Positions 19,717-31,000 of a stretch of 64,000 nt of DNA are shown one piece after another. The notes under the pieces were generated by a model that was given only the letters and a program-made list of their open reading frames with translations, did not search any database and was not told the origin of the DNA. The position numbers were made by a program, and so were the translations under genes. This DNA comes from Limnohabitans sp. 2KL-51 (GTDB lineage: Bacteria > Pseudomonadota > Gammaproteobacteria > Burkholderiales > Burkholderiaceae_C): assembly GCF_003063645.1 (NCBI RefSeq), contig NZ_NESJ01000002.1, positions 124,001 through 188,000 of the forward strand. Reading direction: 5' to 3'. Position 1 is the stretch's first letter. Each line of letters begins with the position of its first letter.

Positions 19717-21264
19717 ATGCAAACTTCAAAAAACATCAACATCCAAAAATTACAGCGCCCCTTGCGGATGAGCCTGGTCGCACTGGCCAGCGTGGCTGCG
19801 GTGGGTTGCGCCAGTGTTCAGCCTGTTACCGTTTCACCGCAAGACATGGCCTCGCAAATCCAAAAAGACGGCGAGCTCATACGTAAAGATGTAGCCCCTC
19901 TGAGCGGTCCCCTGAACCTCGAAGAGGCCATGGCGCGCGCCTTAAAGTACAACTTGGACCGACGCTCGCGCATGATGGAAGAGGCCCTCGCCATGGGCCA
20001 GATGAACGTGAGCAAGTTCGACATGCTGCCCAAGATCATGGCGCAGGCGGGTTATGCCACCCGTGACCGTGCGCGTTTCACGCACAGCAGCAGCTTTCCC
20101 TCCGAGGAACCCAACACCAGCTCGTCCGCAACCACATCCGAACGCAATCACAGCACTTACGACCTCGGGTTGACCTGGAGTTTGCTGGACGTTGGCTTGG
20201 GTTATTACGGAGCCAAACAGCAAGCCGACCGGTTTTTGATTGCCAGTGAAAAGCGCCGCAAAGCCATGCACTTGCTGATGCAAGACGTGCGCACCGCCTA
20301 CTGGCGTGCCGCCAGCGCCCAGCTGCTCAAGGCTGATGTGCAAAAAACTATTGCTTTGGCCGAAGAAGCCATGAACGATTCGCGCAAAGCCTCGGGTGAG
20401 CGCGTGCGCAACCCGCTGGAGCCCCTGCGCTACCAGCGCCAGTTGCTGGAAAACCTGCGCTTGCTGGAGAACATCAACCAAGAGCTTTCGTCTGCCCTAG
20501 TGGATTTGGCCGCCCTTATCAATGCACCTGTGGGGCAGGGCATTCAAATTGCCACCACCGACCTGAAAAACATCGATGACCAAGTGACCCAAGTGGCCGT
20601 GGACAAGCTCGAAGAGGTGGCTCTGCAGAACAACCCTGAACTGCGCGAGCAGCATTACAACGGCCGCATTGCCCGCGAGGAAACGCGCAGAACCATGTTG
20701 CGCATGTTCCCCAATTTGTCGTTCAACTACGGGGGCAAATACGACACCGACCGCTATCTGCTGAGCAACAACTGGAACGAAGCCGGTGTGCAGCTGTCCT
20801 TTAACTTGATGAACTTGGTGACGGCCGGCACCCAGATGAAACTGGCCGAAGCTGGCGTGGCCTTGGCTGACCAACGCCGCATGGCCACACAGGCGGCCGT
20901 ACTGACCCAGGTGCACCTATCGCGCTTACAAGTCATCAACGCTCGCAGCCAGTTTGACCGTGCCGATGCCATCTACGACATCGACAGCAAAATTGCGCAG
21001 GTCATGCGCAACCGTCAGTTGGTGCAGGTCCAAAGCAAGCTGGATGTGGTGAGCACTGAAACCGCTTCCATCTTAAGCCTGCTGCGCCGCTACCAGGCCT
21101 TGGCCCAAGTGCAAGTCGCTGAAAACCGCATGCTCGCCACGCTGGGCTTGGAGCCTCAAATTGGCAGCACCCATGAGCTGCCGTTGGAGGAGCTGACCGC
21201 ACAGATCACCCGCTCCAAGGCACCATGGCAGCAAATCGGCCAAGGAACCAAGGTGACCAAGTGA
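19717..21264 (+). CDS. TolC-family outer-membrane efflux lipoprotein
   Basis: Lipobox-like 'VALASVAAVGC'; paired OEP repeats 'LNLEEAMARALKYNLDRRSRMMEEALA', 'VSTETASILSLLRRYQALAQVQVAENRMLATLG'. Confidence 0.85.
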   Translation: MQTSKNINIQKLQRPLRMSLVALASVAAVGCASVQPVTVSPQDMASQIQKDGELIRKDVAPLSGPLNLEEAMARALKYNLDRRSRMMEEALAMGQMNVSKFDMLPKIMAQAGYATRDRARFTHSSSFPSEEPNTSSSATTSERNHSTYDLGLTWSLLDVGLGYYGAKQQADRFLIASEKRRKAMHLLMQDVRTAYWRAASAQLLKADVQKTIALAEEAMNDSRKASGERVRNPLEPLRYQRQLLENLRLLENINQELSSALVDLAALINAPVGQGIQIATTDLKNIDDQVTQVAVDKLEEVALQNNPELREQHYNGRIAREETRRTMLRMFPNLSFNYGGKYDTDRYLLSNNWNEAGVQLSFNLMNLVTAGTQMKLAEAGVALADQRRMATQAAVLTQVHLSRLQVINARSQFDRADAIYDIDSKIAQVMRNRQLVQVQSKLDVVSTETASILSLLRRYQALAQVQVAENRMLATLGLEPQIGSTHELPLEELTAQITRSKAPWQQIGQGTKVTK

Positions 21265-22052
21265 TGCATAAAGTTGCTGCATTGGTTTGGGGCTTGAGCT
21301 TGTCGTGGGCCAACGCACAGAGTTTGCCGTCCCTACCGCCGACGGATCGAACCCCAGCGCCAACCGCTGCACCGACCATCGCACGGTACGACATTCGTGC
21401 CCAGCTGATGCCGCTTCGCTACACCACCATAGCCGCCGAAATTGGCGCCAAGGTCTCAGCGATAGCTGTGCCCGAAGGCGGTGTGTTCAAAGCTGGGCAA
21501 ATGCTGGTGCAGTTTGATTGCTCGTTACAAAAGGCCCAGTTGGACAAAGCCCAGGCCGAGCTGGAAGGCGCCGAGCAAACCCTGCAGGCCAACGTGCGAC
21601 TGGAGCAACTCAATGCCGTAGGTCAGTTGGAACTGGACTTGTCCAAGACAGCCACCAATAAAGCCAAAGCCGAAGTCGGTGCGCACAACGCGGTGCTGGC
21701 CAAGTGTCAAGTGAGCGCACCTTTCGCTGGCCGTGTGGCCGAACAAAGGGTGCGCGAGCAGCAGTATGTGCAGGCTGGCCAGTCCATGCTGGACATTATT
21801 GACGACAGTGTTTTGGAGCTGGAGTTTTTGGTGCCCTCAGTCTGGCTGCGCTGGCTGCGAACAGGCAGGGCATTCCAAGTGCAGATCGATGAAACCCGCA
21901 AGACCTATCCCGCTCGTTTGACCCGTATCGGCGCTCGCGTCGACCCGGTCAGCCAATCCGTGAAAGTTGCCGCGACCATCACCGGCAAACCCCCTGAATT
22001 GATCGCAGGCATGAGCGGCAAAGTGTTGCTCAACTCGCCCCAAGGACAATGA
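21264..22052 (+). CDS. Periplasmic HlyD/MFP-type adaptor with cleavable signal peptide
   Basis: 'MHKVAALVWGLSLSWANA'; lipoyl/hairpin 'VSAIAVPEGGVFKAGQMLVQFDCSLQKAQLDKAQAELEGAEQTL', 'CQVSAPFAGRVAEQRVREQQYVQAGQSMLDIID'. ATG overlaps the TGA of the TolC gene (TGATG at 21262-21266), so the start is 21264 rather than 21225. Confidence 0.85.
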   Translation: MHKVAALVWGLSLSWANAQSLPSLPPTDRTPAPTAAPTIARYDIRAQLMPLRYTTIAAEIGAKVSAIAVPEGGVFKAGQMLVQFDCSLQKAQLDKAQAELEGAEQTLQANVRLEQLNAVGQLELDLSKTATNKAKAEVGAHNAVLAKCQVSAPFAGRVAEQRVREQQYVQAGQSMLDIIDDSVLELEFLVPSVWLRWLRTGRAFQVQIDETRKTYPARLTRIGARVDPVSQSVKVAATITGKPPELIAGMSGKVLLNSPQGQ

Positions 22053-22053
22053 C

Positions 22054-25000
22054 ATGCAAACAAAAAAGAACCTCGGACTGGTCCGCCGCGCCAGCGGCCT
22101 GATGGCGCTGGAGCAGCGCTTCATGTTTGACGGGGCGGCGGTGGCGGATGCGCTGCAGGTAGTGGATGCGGTCACTGATGCAGGCAGCAAATCTGATGCA
22201 GTGTCATCCCAATTGTTTGATTTATTCGCACCGGCTGCACCCATTGCTTTGGCCCAAGCCCAAGCCGACGCGCAAAAAATGGTGCTCGACTTTTTAGTAC
22301 GCCCAGAAGCCAAACAACAACTGCTTCAGATCTTTGACGGCGGACGTCATGATGCTGCGCCCAGTGATCAGTGGTCTTCGGCCTATGACGCCATGGTTGT
22401 GGCCATTCGCAGCGGTGAAATCAGCCTGCCGGTAGCCTTGCTCGATGCCTCGCAAATGCAGCACATTGCCGGTGCATTTGCGGACCAAGGCGTGTCTGGC
22501 GAACAAGTGATTTATTTGAATGCCGACTGGGTGGCGAAAGAAGCGAAAAGTCAGGCCATCGGACTGGTGTTGATCGAAGAACTGGGCCACGCCATTGACA
22601 CTTGGTTGAACCCCGGACAAGACAGCACAGGGGACGAGGGCCATGCGTTTGCATCGCTCGTGGTGAATCCTGCAGGCAATGCCGTGACCGCTGGCAGCGA
22701 GGACGATCGTTTGGCCCTTCAAGTGAATGGGCAGACTGTTTGGGTCGAGGCGTCCGTGCCTTATGTGATTGCGCAAACCCATTACGTCCCTTTGGCCGAG
22801 GCCAACATTCAAACGGCCTTGAAGGCGATCAATACCCAGGTCACGGGCAACATTCAAACGGTCATTGCTATCACAGCCACCAGCAACGGCACTGTGGTGG
22901 TTTACGACCAGTGGGAAGATGGTTACGAAACCAACATCAACAACCCCGCTCAAGCCACCACCCGGGTGTGGACTTACAACAATGGTTGGTTTGTGGACAC
23001 CAACCTCGATGGCATCCAAAACAACAGTGAGGCCGCCATCAGCGGAACGGGTGTCCGTGTTACTGGCCAAAGCATCATTTTGAGCAACGCGGTCAATCCC
23101 ACAACGCCTGCAACGCTGGATTTTGATGGTCGCGACAAAGTTGGATCGACCAAGGCCATCTCATTGACACGCGCAGGCTGGTCGTCAACCCCCGGCACTG
23201 TTTTGGCGGGTGCTGTCAACGTTGTAGATGTGGGAAATGCCGGCAAGGTCTACACCTTGCCAGTGGGGCAAAACATCGAAACCGTCGCCGTGGGCACCAA
23301 CAAGCTGTTTGAATACACCTCGGCTCACATCATTGCTACGCAAGACAACACCGTCGTCACCATCGACAAAGACGGCAATGGCTCGACCGACATCACGGTC
23401 ATCCTCAATGAAGGCCAAAGCTACTTTGTCAATGGCGGTTTAAATGCAGGCGCCAAAGTCACAGCAGACAAAGGCGTCGGTGTTTACCTCATCGCCGGCG
23501 ATGTGGCTTCTTCTTATGAAAACCGATGGTTTGCGCTGACGGCTGACGAGCAGTGGGCCAGCAGTTATTACGCCCCTGTGGGCACAACCCTCACGGCCAA
23601 TCCAGCCTATGTGGTCATTTACAACCCCGAGGGTGCCAACATTCAGTACGAGACAGCCTTTGGCAGCGGCACGATCGCGACCACTGGCTCCAGCGGCACC
23701 ACTTGGGCTTCGAACAGCACAACCAAGTCCTCATACTTTTTGATGCCCGCGTCTGCTGCGCGTTTTTTCACCACCGATACTGTCTCTGCTGGTGGCGCCC
23801 TTAAAAGGTTTTATGCCGTGAGTGTGATCGATGCGGATGCGACAGACAACGCCACGCACGATTGGTCTTATTCCTTGGTGCCAGAGTCTTACCTCACCGA
23901 TAAATTTGTGGTGGCTTGGGGCCCAGGTGCAGACAATGTCACACGCACATTGGCTTCGGGCGACCTGAACGCCAGTCCTGTTTGGTTGACGCCTGTCAAC
24001 AATGCTGTGATTTATGTAGACAGCACGACGGTTCAACTCAGGGATGGTGCCGGCAATGTGATCGCTGGTACCGTAACGGCTGCAACTGCCAATGACCCGG
24101 CACGCACCCGTTTTTCAGTCAGCAAGTTGCAGTCGTATCGACTTTTCGACACCTCTGATAAAGACCAAACAGGCTTGACCGTTTACACCTTGGACGGCAC
24201 GCTTTTAACAGCCGCCTGGGGTGAGGACCCCTCCATTGCCGGGCCTGGAACACCTTATTTGGACATGGGCACCACAGTGACCCCATTCCCTGACTATGTG
24301 CTGACCAAAGAGTCCGTTGAGAACAACCCTGCCGATGCCAACACCACCGTAGAGTTGAGTGAGGAGGTGAAGTACACCGTGCGTTTGACCAACCGAGCGG
24401 TCATCGACCTGTTCAATGTGGTCCTGAAAGACGCGATCACGCCGACCGACAGTGCCACCTATGTGACCGACAGCATGGTTTTGACGGTTTTCAGGCCAGA
24501 TGGCACCAAAGCTTGGAAGATTGAAGGTGGTTTGCAAACGCTTTATGCAGCAAATGGCACCACCACTGTTGGAACACCGACAGCCAACACAACGCTGACG
24601 GGCACGCCTGCCTTGTTCACCAACTCAGGTTACGGCATCAGTGACTTTGACCCCAGTAACGCAGCCAACACGAACGATGGTCTGCAGCGCGGCGCTGCGG
24701 TGGAGGTCACTTACCGCGTTTTGGTGCGCAGCTCCATCAACAAAGCTTTGTCGGATGCCGACTACACCATCACCAACAGTGTGAACATGACTGGAACTGG
24801 TGTTTCAAAGGACAAGCAAAACCAAATACGGCTGAACGTGAATGTCACCGACGGTGAAGTATTCTTGATGCGGTCTGATTTTTCTGCCACGGCAGCCAGT
24901 TTCATCAGTGGGAACAGCATCGGCCTGCGGGTGGTTGATGGCGATCAGAATAAAAATGCCGCTGCGGCTGAAACACTGTCGATCACAGTGAGCAAAGCCA

Positions 25001-28000
25001 ATTCAAGTGAAGTCGAGGTGGTGACTTTGACTGAAACCGGGGTCGATACGGGAATTTTTCAGGCGACTTTGGCCACCAACGGCACGGACAGCACCAACAG
25101 CAACGGCACATTGAAATTGCTGGATGCCGAAACCATTCAAGCCACATACAGTGACCCGACTTCGGGTCAAACTGGCAGTGCGCTGGGCATTGACAACGCC
25201 ATCAATTGGGGCATCACACCCGGCACCTACACATCGGGTAGCAACACCAATTTGAAAACCGCTGTGGGTGTGGCTGCACCGTCACCGCCGGCGACCGATG
25301 GTCGGGTGGATTTCTTCAATTCTTCCTTTGACAGCACAAGTGTCAACTTCACAGAGGGCAGCACATTAGGAATTCGGGTCACGGATGCCGATCAAGCTTC
25401 ACGTACCAGCCTTCAGGTGACCGTGATCAATACCACCACCAATGAGCGTGAGGTGGTCACCCTGGCCAGAACGGACAGCGTCAATGGCGTTTTTCAAGGC
25501 ACCTTGCTCACCACCACATTGGCCACGGATGTGGCAAACAACTCAGGCCAATTGAAAACGGCTTTAGGGCATGTTTTGCAGGTCGACTACACCGACCCTG
25601 TAACTGGTACATCGACCGACAACCCGACCACGCCGGGGTCCTTGCCTAACCGCGACACCGCGACGGTGACCTTCATCAAGAGTTTGTATTTGTCAGCCGA
25701 TGCGGCCAGTGGTGATACCTCTGGCAACCTTGATCGCATTCATCCGGGCAACGCTGCAAACAGCGACCCTGATACAGACCAAACAGTTGCCATCACGCCA
25801 GAGAGCTCTGGTGGCTCGACAACAGTGACCACAACCAATCAAAATGGAGATGGGTACAGCTATGAAATCAAAAGTGGACAAAGTGCACAGCAAAGTTTCA
25901 CAGTCACTGGTACTGGAACCTATGTGCCTACCCATTTGCTTTTGGCATTGGCAAGAGAAAACAACGGCGCCAATGCGAGTCAAGAAAACTTTACGGTTGA
26001 AATAGCCACAGCCGCTAGCGCGGGTACGGTATTGTTCAATTGGACAGGCAAGGGAGAAGTTTTTCCTCAAGATTCAGACAAAGATGATCTTGATAATCGG
26101 ACTTCCGTTCAACTGACCAGGCTGAATAACGCCCAGCTCGATTTTGGTACGCAGTATTTCATTCGCGTTTCCACTTCACAGGGCGAAAAACTTAACTGGT
26201 CTGGTTCCAATACTAACTTGACAAATTTGCCCTCAGGCAACGCATTCGAGAAAGGATCTTCACAAAGCGGTAAAGATTTCGAATATCGAATCACTTACAC
26301 CACAGGCACCAGCACACCTGCCGTGCCCGCCACTTTCACCCAAACGATCCCGATGGCCACTGCCATTGGTCTACCTGCATCCGGGTTGGTGAATGTCACC
26401 ACATTCGTGAGTTCTGAGACAAATCTGACCAGCGGTACCTACGCGGGTATCACTGCGGCATTGACTTATTCAACCGGTGGGTCAGATGTGACGATTGCCT
26501 CTTTGGGCTCTGCCGCCTACAGCGAAACAACCTCTTCATCTGGCGTTGGGACCTTGACTTGGAGCGGCGAGCTCAGTTCTGGATTGACCATCCCCAAAGG
26601 CGCCAGCGTCAAATTGGTCATCACCAACAATGTGGCCGGTTCCAGCTTCAAAATCGACTACGACAGCAGCACGACCCCTTCCCGTATTGATTTGCCTGTG
26701 ACCAACGTCATCCAGATCGTCGATGTAGATGGGGTAGACAGCGACAGCAATGGCGTGACGGAAACCAATGGTGTGGTTGCTGGTGTGCAAGAGATGGGTT
26801 TCTTTGACCAACCTTTCTCGGTGGGCGGCAATCAAATTTCGTCTGGCAGCATCGACGCCGGTGGCACGGTATACCTTCGCGTCAAGGTCATGGACCCTTT
26901 TGGTGCCTACGACATCACCAGCCTAAAGTTGTCGATCGATGGGCCGGGTGATATGGGTGACCTGGGTTTGCCTACGCCCATTTCAGCGACGGTGGTTGGG
27001 AGTCCAAGCTCTGGAGACACATACAAAGTTTTTGAGTATGTTTGGCAAACCTTGAACCAGATAGGTGAGTACGCCATCACCGCTACTGTGGCCGAAGGCT
27101 ACGAAAACACCATCAGCGATGTGGCCACTGGCAGTTTCGTCGTCACGGCACGGGACTTGGGTACGCCCTCCATCACCCAGTTCACCACGTCTGCGGGTGC
27201 GGATGCTGGGGCCAACTACAGCGCCGGTGCCCCTGCTTACCTGCGCGTGACCGACCTGGACGAAGCCAGTTCTGTTGCTGGTAAAACCGTCACGGCGACT
27301 GTCAACGGCGTTTCTGTGACCTTGACGCAAACGGTTGCCAATACGGGTATTTTTGAAGCGTCACTGCCCTCGCCATTCAACAGTTTGGCAGCTGGCGCGG
27401 TGTTGCTGGCGGCATACACCGACCCCAATGACGGCAGTGACAGCAGCAACGACGACATCAGGGTGCCAGCAACTGTTCCGAACAATGCGCCCGTGGCTCG
27501 CCCCAATGTCTACACGGCCAATGAATCGACCCTCGTCACGGCTAACTCGATCAGTGACGTAACTGCAGATTCTGATCCAGACAATCAAGCGCTCACTGTG
27601 ATTGGCATTGGCGGTCAAGGTGTTGCTGCATCTGGTAGTACGCTTTTGACGCTGACTTCAGGTGCCACGGTCACCATCAATGCCGCGGGTGCTTTTACAT
27701 TCAATGCCAACGGGTCATTTGATTACCTCAACCAAGGGGAGTCGGCCACACAAACGGTGTCGTACACCATCAGCGATGGGAACGGTGGCACGAGCACCAG
27801 TGACCTCACTTTCACCATAACGGGCGTCACTTTGTTGCCCACCGTGGCAATTGAAGTCAGTCCTGTGGGCATCTCTGAAGGCGATGCCAGTGAAACAGCG
27901 GCCATGATGTTCAGGGTCAATTTGATCGGTGATGCATTGCCAACGGCTTCCTCGGTCACGATCAATTTGAGCGGAGCCGCAAACCCAGTTGATTACTTGC

Positions 28001-31000
28001 TCAAGGATGCGACTGGAACCTTGATCAGCCCTGATGGCTCTGGCAATTTCGTGTTGAGCATTGCTGCCGGTCAAATATCCAGCTTTTTCACGGTGGACCC
28101 GGTTGGAGACACGGTTTTTGAGGGCGCGGAGACGGTGGTGGCAACCATCGCGGCTGCAACCACCAACACGAGCGTGGCGTTGACGGTGACCACGTCGATA
28201 GCCTCAGGAACGATCTACGACGATGGTTCGCTGTTGATTCCGGGCGATTCTGCAAGTGGGGCCTATGACGACGACCGCACGCTGACCTTGACCGGTGGCC
28301 AGGTATTCAACGAAGCCTCACCGTATGCAACGTTCACGGTGACGGGTGTGGCCGGGTATGCGGTGAATTTGGCGCTGGGCAATGACAGCGATGCCAATAC
28401 GTTGAACGCCACGACCAGCGGGTTCAGCTTCGATTACTCCACCAATGGCGGAACGAGCTGGACGACCTACAGCTGGAATGGCACAAGTGGCGATCGGCCG
28501 ACGGTTCCGGTCTCAGGCAACATCTTGGTGCGGGTGAATATCGCCAGCGAGCAGGACAGCCCGTTTGAAGGTGCAGAGACCTTCACGCTGACGGCGAACT
28601 ACGCCACCAACAGTGCCATCACGAGCACGGCGGCCAACACGATCATCGATGACGGCACAGGCCGCATGGACCGCAACGGCGATGGTGACATCACCGATGC
28701 CAACGAGGGCGCCGGCCCAGGTACTGGGTTTGACAACGACAGCACGTTGACCGTGACCGGTGGCCTGGTGTTCAATGAAGCCTCACCGTATGCAACGTTC
28801 ACGGTGACGGGTGTGGCCGGGTATGCGGTGAATTTGGCGCTGGGCAATGACAGCGATGCCAATACGTTGAACGCCACGACCAGCGGGTTCAGCTTCGATT
28901 ACTCCACCAATGGCGGAACGAGCTGGACGACCTACAGCTGGAATGGCACAAGTGGCGATCGGCCGACGGTTCCGGTCTCAGGCAACATCTTGGTGCGGGT
29001 GAATATCGCCAGCGAGCAGGACAGCCCGGCGGTGTTTGAAGGTGCAGAGACCTTCACGCTGACGGCGAACTACGCCACCAACAGCGCCATCACGAGCACG
29101 GCGGCCAACACGATCATCGATGACGGCACAGGCCGCATGGACCGCAACGGCGATGGTGACATCACCGATCCCAACGAGGGCGTCGGCCCAGGCCCGTTCA
29201 CGCCGGGTCAGAGCACTGCAGACGACGACCGGCCGACCTTCAGCATTGCAGATGTCTCTATCAGCGAAGGCGGTTTGATGACGTTCACGGTCTCGCGCAC
29301 CGGCAATGCGGTGGCCACCCAGACCATCGACTTCGCCACCAGCTCTGGCAGTGCCACCAGCGGCACGGACTTCACGGCCAACAATGGCACTTTGAGCTTT
29401 ACTGCTGGTCAGACCAGCAAGACCTTCACCGTGCAAACCACCGTGGATAGCACCTCCGAAGGTGGCGAGAACTTCACCGTCACGCTCTCCAACAACAGTC
29501 CAGACTCCACCATCTCGGATGCAACGGCCATCGGCACGATCTTGGACATCGGCACAGGACCTGAACCCTCAGGCCCAGTCCCCAACGCAGACAACGACCG
29601 GACGGCCTTCAGCGTCGCAGATGTCTTCATCAGCGAAGGTGGCTTGATGACGTTCACGGTCTCGCGCACCGGCAACGCCGTGGCCACCCAGACCATCGGC
29701 TTTGCCACCAGCTCTGGCAGTGCCACCAGCGGCACGGACTTCACGGCCAACAGTGGCACTTTGAGTTTTGCCTCCGGTGAGACCAGGAAGACCTTCACCG
29801 TGCAAACCACCTTGGATAGCACCTACGAAGGTGGCGAGACCTTCAACGTCACGCTCGCCAACAACAGCGCAGGCTCCACTATCTCGGGTGCATCGGCCAC
29901 CGGCACGATCTTGGACGACGGCACAGGGCCTGGCCCCTTTGGCCCAGGGCCGAATGCAGACGACGACCGGCCGACCTTCAGCGTTGCCGACGTTACCGTC
30001 AGTGAAGGCGGCCAGGCCACGTTTACCGTGACCCGAACCGGGGCATCTGATGTCAGCCAGACAGTAAATGTCTCGACACTGGCGTTGGCAAGTCCGGACA
30101 CAGCCGAGATGGGAGACTTCACGGCGCGGAGTACCACGACGCTGACCTTTGCCGCTGGCGTGAACACCCAGACCTTCGGTGTCCAAACGACTCCGGACAC
30201 CCTTTATGAAGGGGCTGAGACATTGCGGGTGCAGTTGGCCAATGCCAGCAATGGTGCACTGATCAGCGGCTCCAACGGCACGGCCACCGGCACCATCGTC
30301 GATGACGGCCGTGACATCAGCGGCACCCCGGCCAACGATGACCGTCCGACGTTGACGGTAGTGGGCAAGGATGATGTGTCCGAGGGCAGTCCTTCGGTGT
30401 TTGGTGTGAACCTGAGCAACGCGTATGAGACAGCTCAGACGATCACCTTAACGCTGGCCAATGTGACGACGCAATCGGCTGACTACAGCACAGCGATGGT
30501 GGTGAGTTACACCGACCCGGTAAGCAAACTTTTGGTGACGGTGAATGTGAGCAGTGGGGGCACGTTCAGCTTGTCGGCGCTGGTGACGAACTTCCAGGTT
30601 CGTGTAACGACGCAGGTAGACACTGTGTACGAAGGGGCGGAGGCATTTAGTTTGACGGTTGCTGTGAGCGGTGGTCCGTCGAGTTCGGATACGTCAACGA
30701 TCCTCGATGATGGGTTGGGCAAGGTTTACAACCCTAACGGTACGGAAAACGTCTCTGGCACGCCTGATGACGACAGCCCCAAGCCAGCACCTTTGTCGTC
30801 AACCCCGCCTGCGCCTCCTGCGCCAGCAGCACTCGCTATCATGCTGTCACCGTCACCTCCTGCGGTCGTGCCTCCGCAGACGTTCGCTTCGGAGCTGTCG
30901 CCTTTGGCGCATGCCTTGGTGCCTGCCGATCCTCCCATGTCCATGGTCGGTGCGATGACCCGTGAATCTGGGTATCAGATTCCCGTGAGCGATACAGCAC

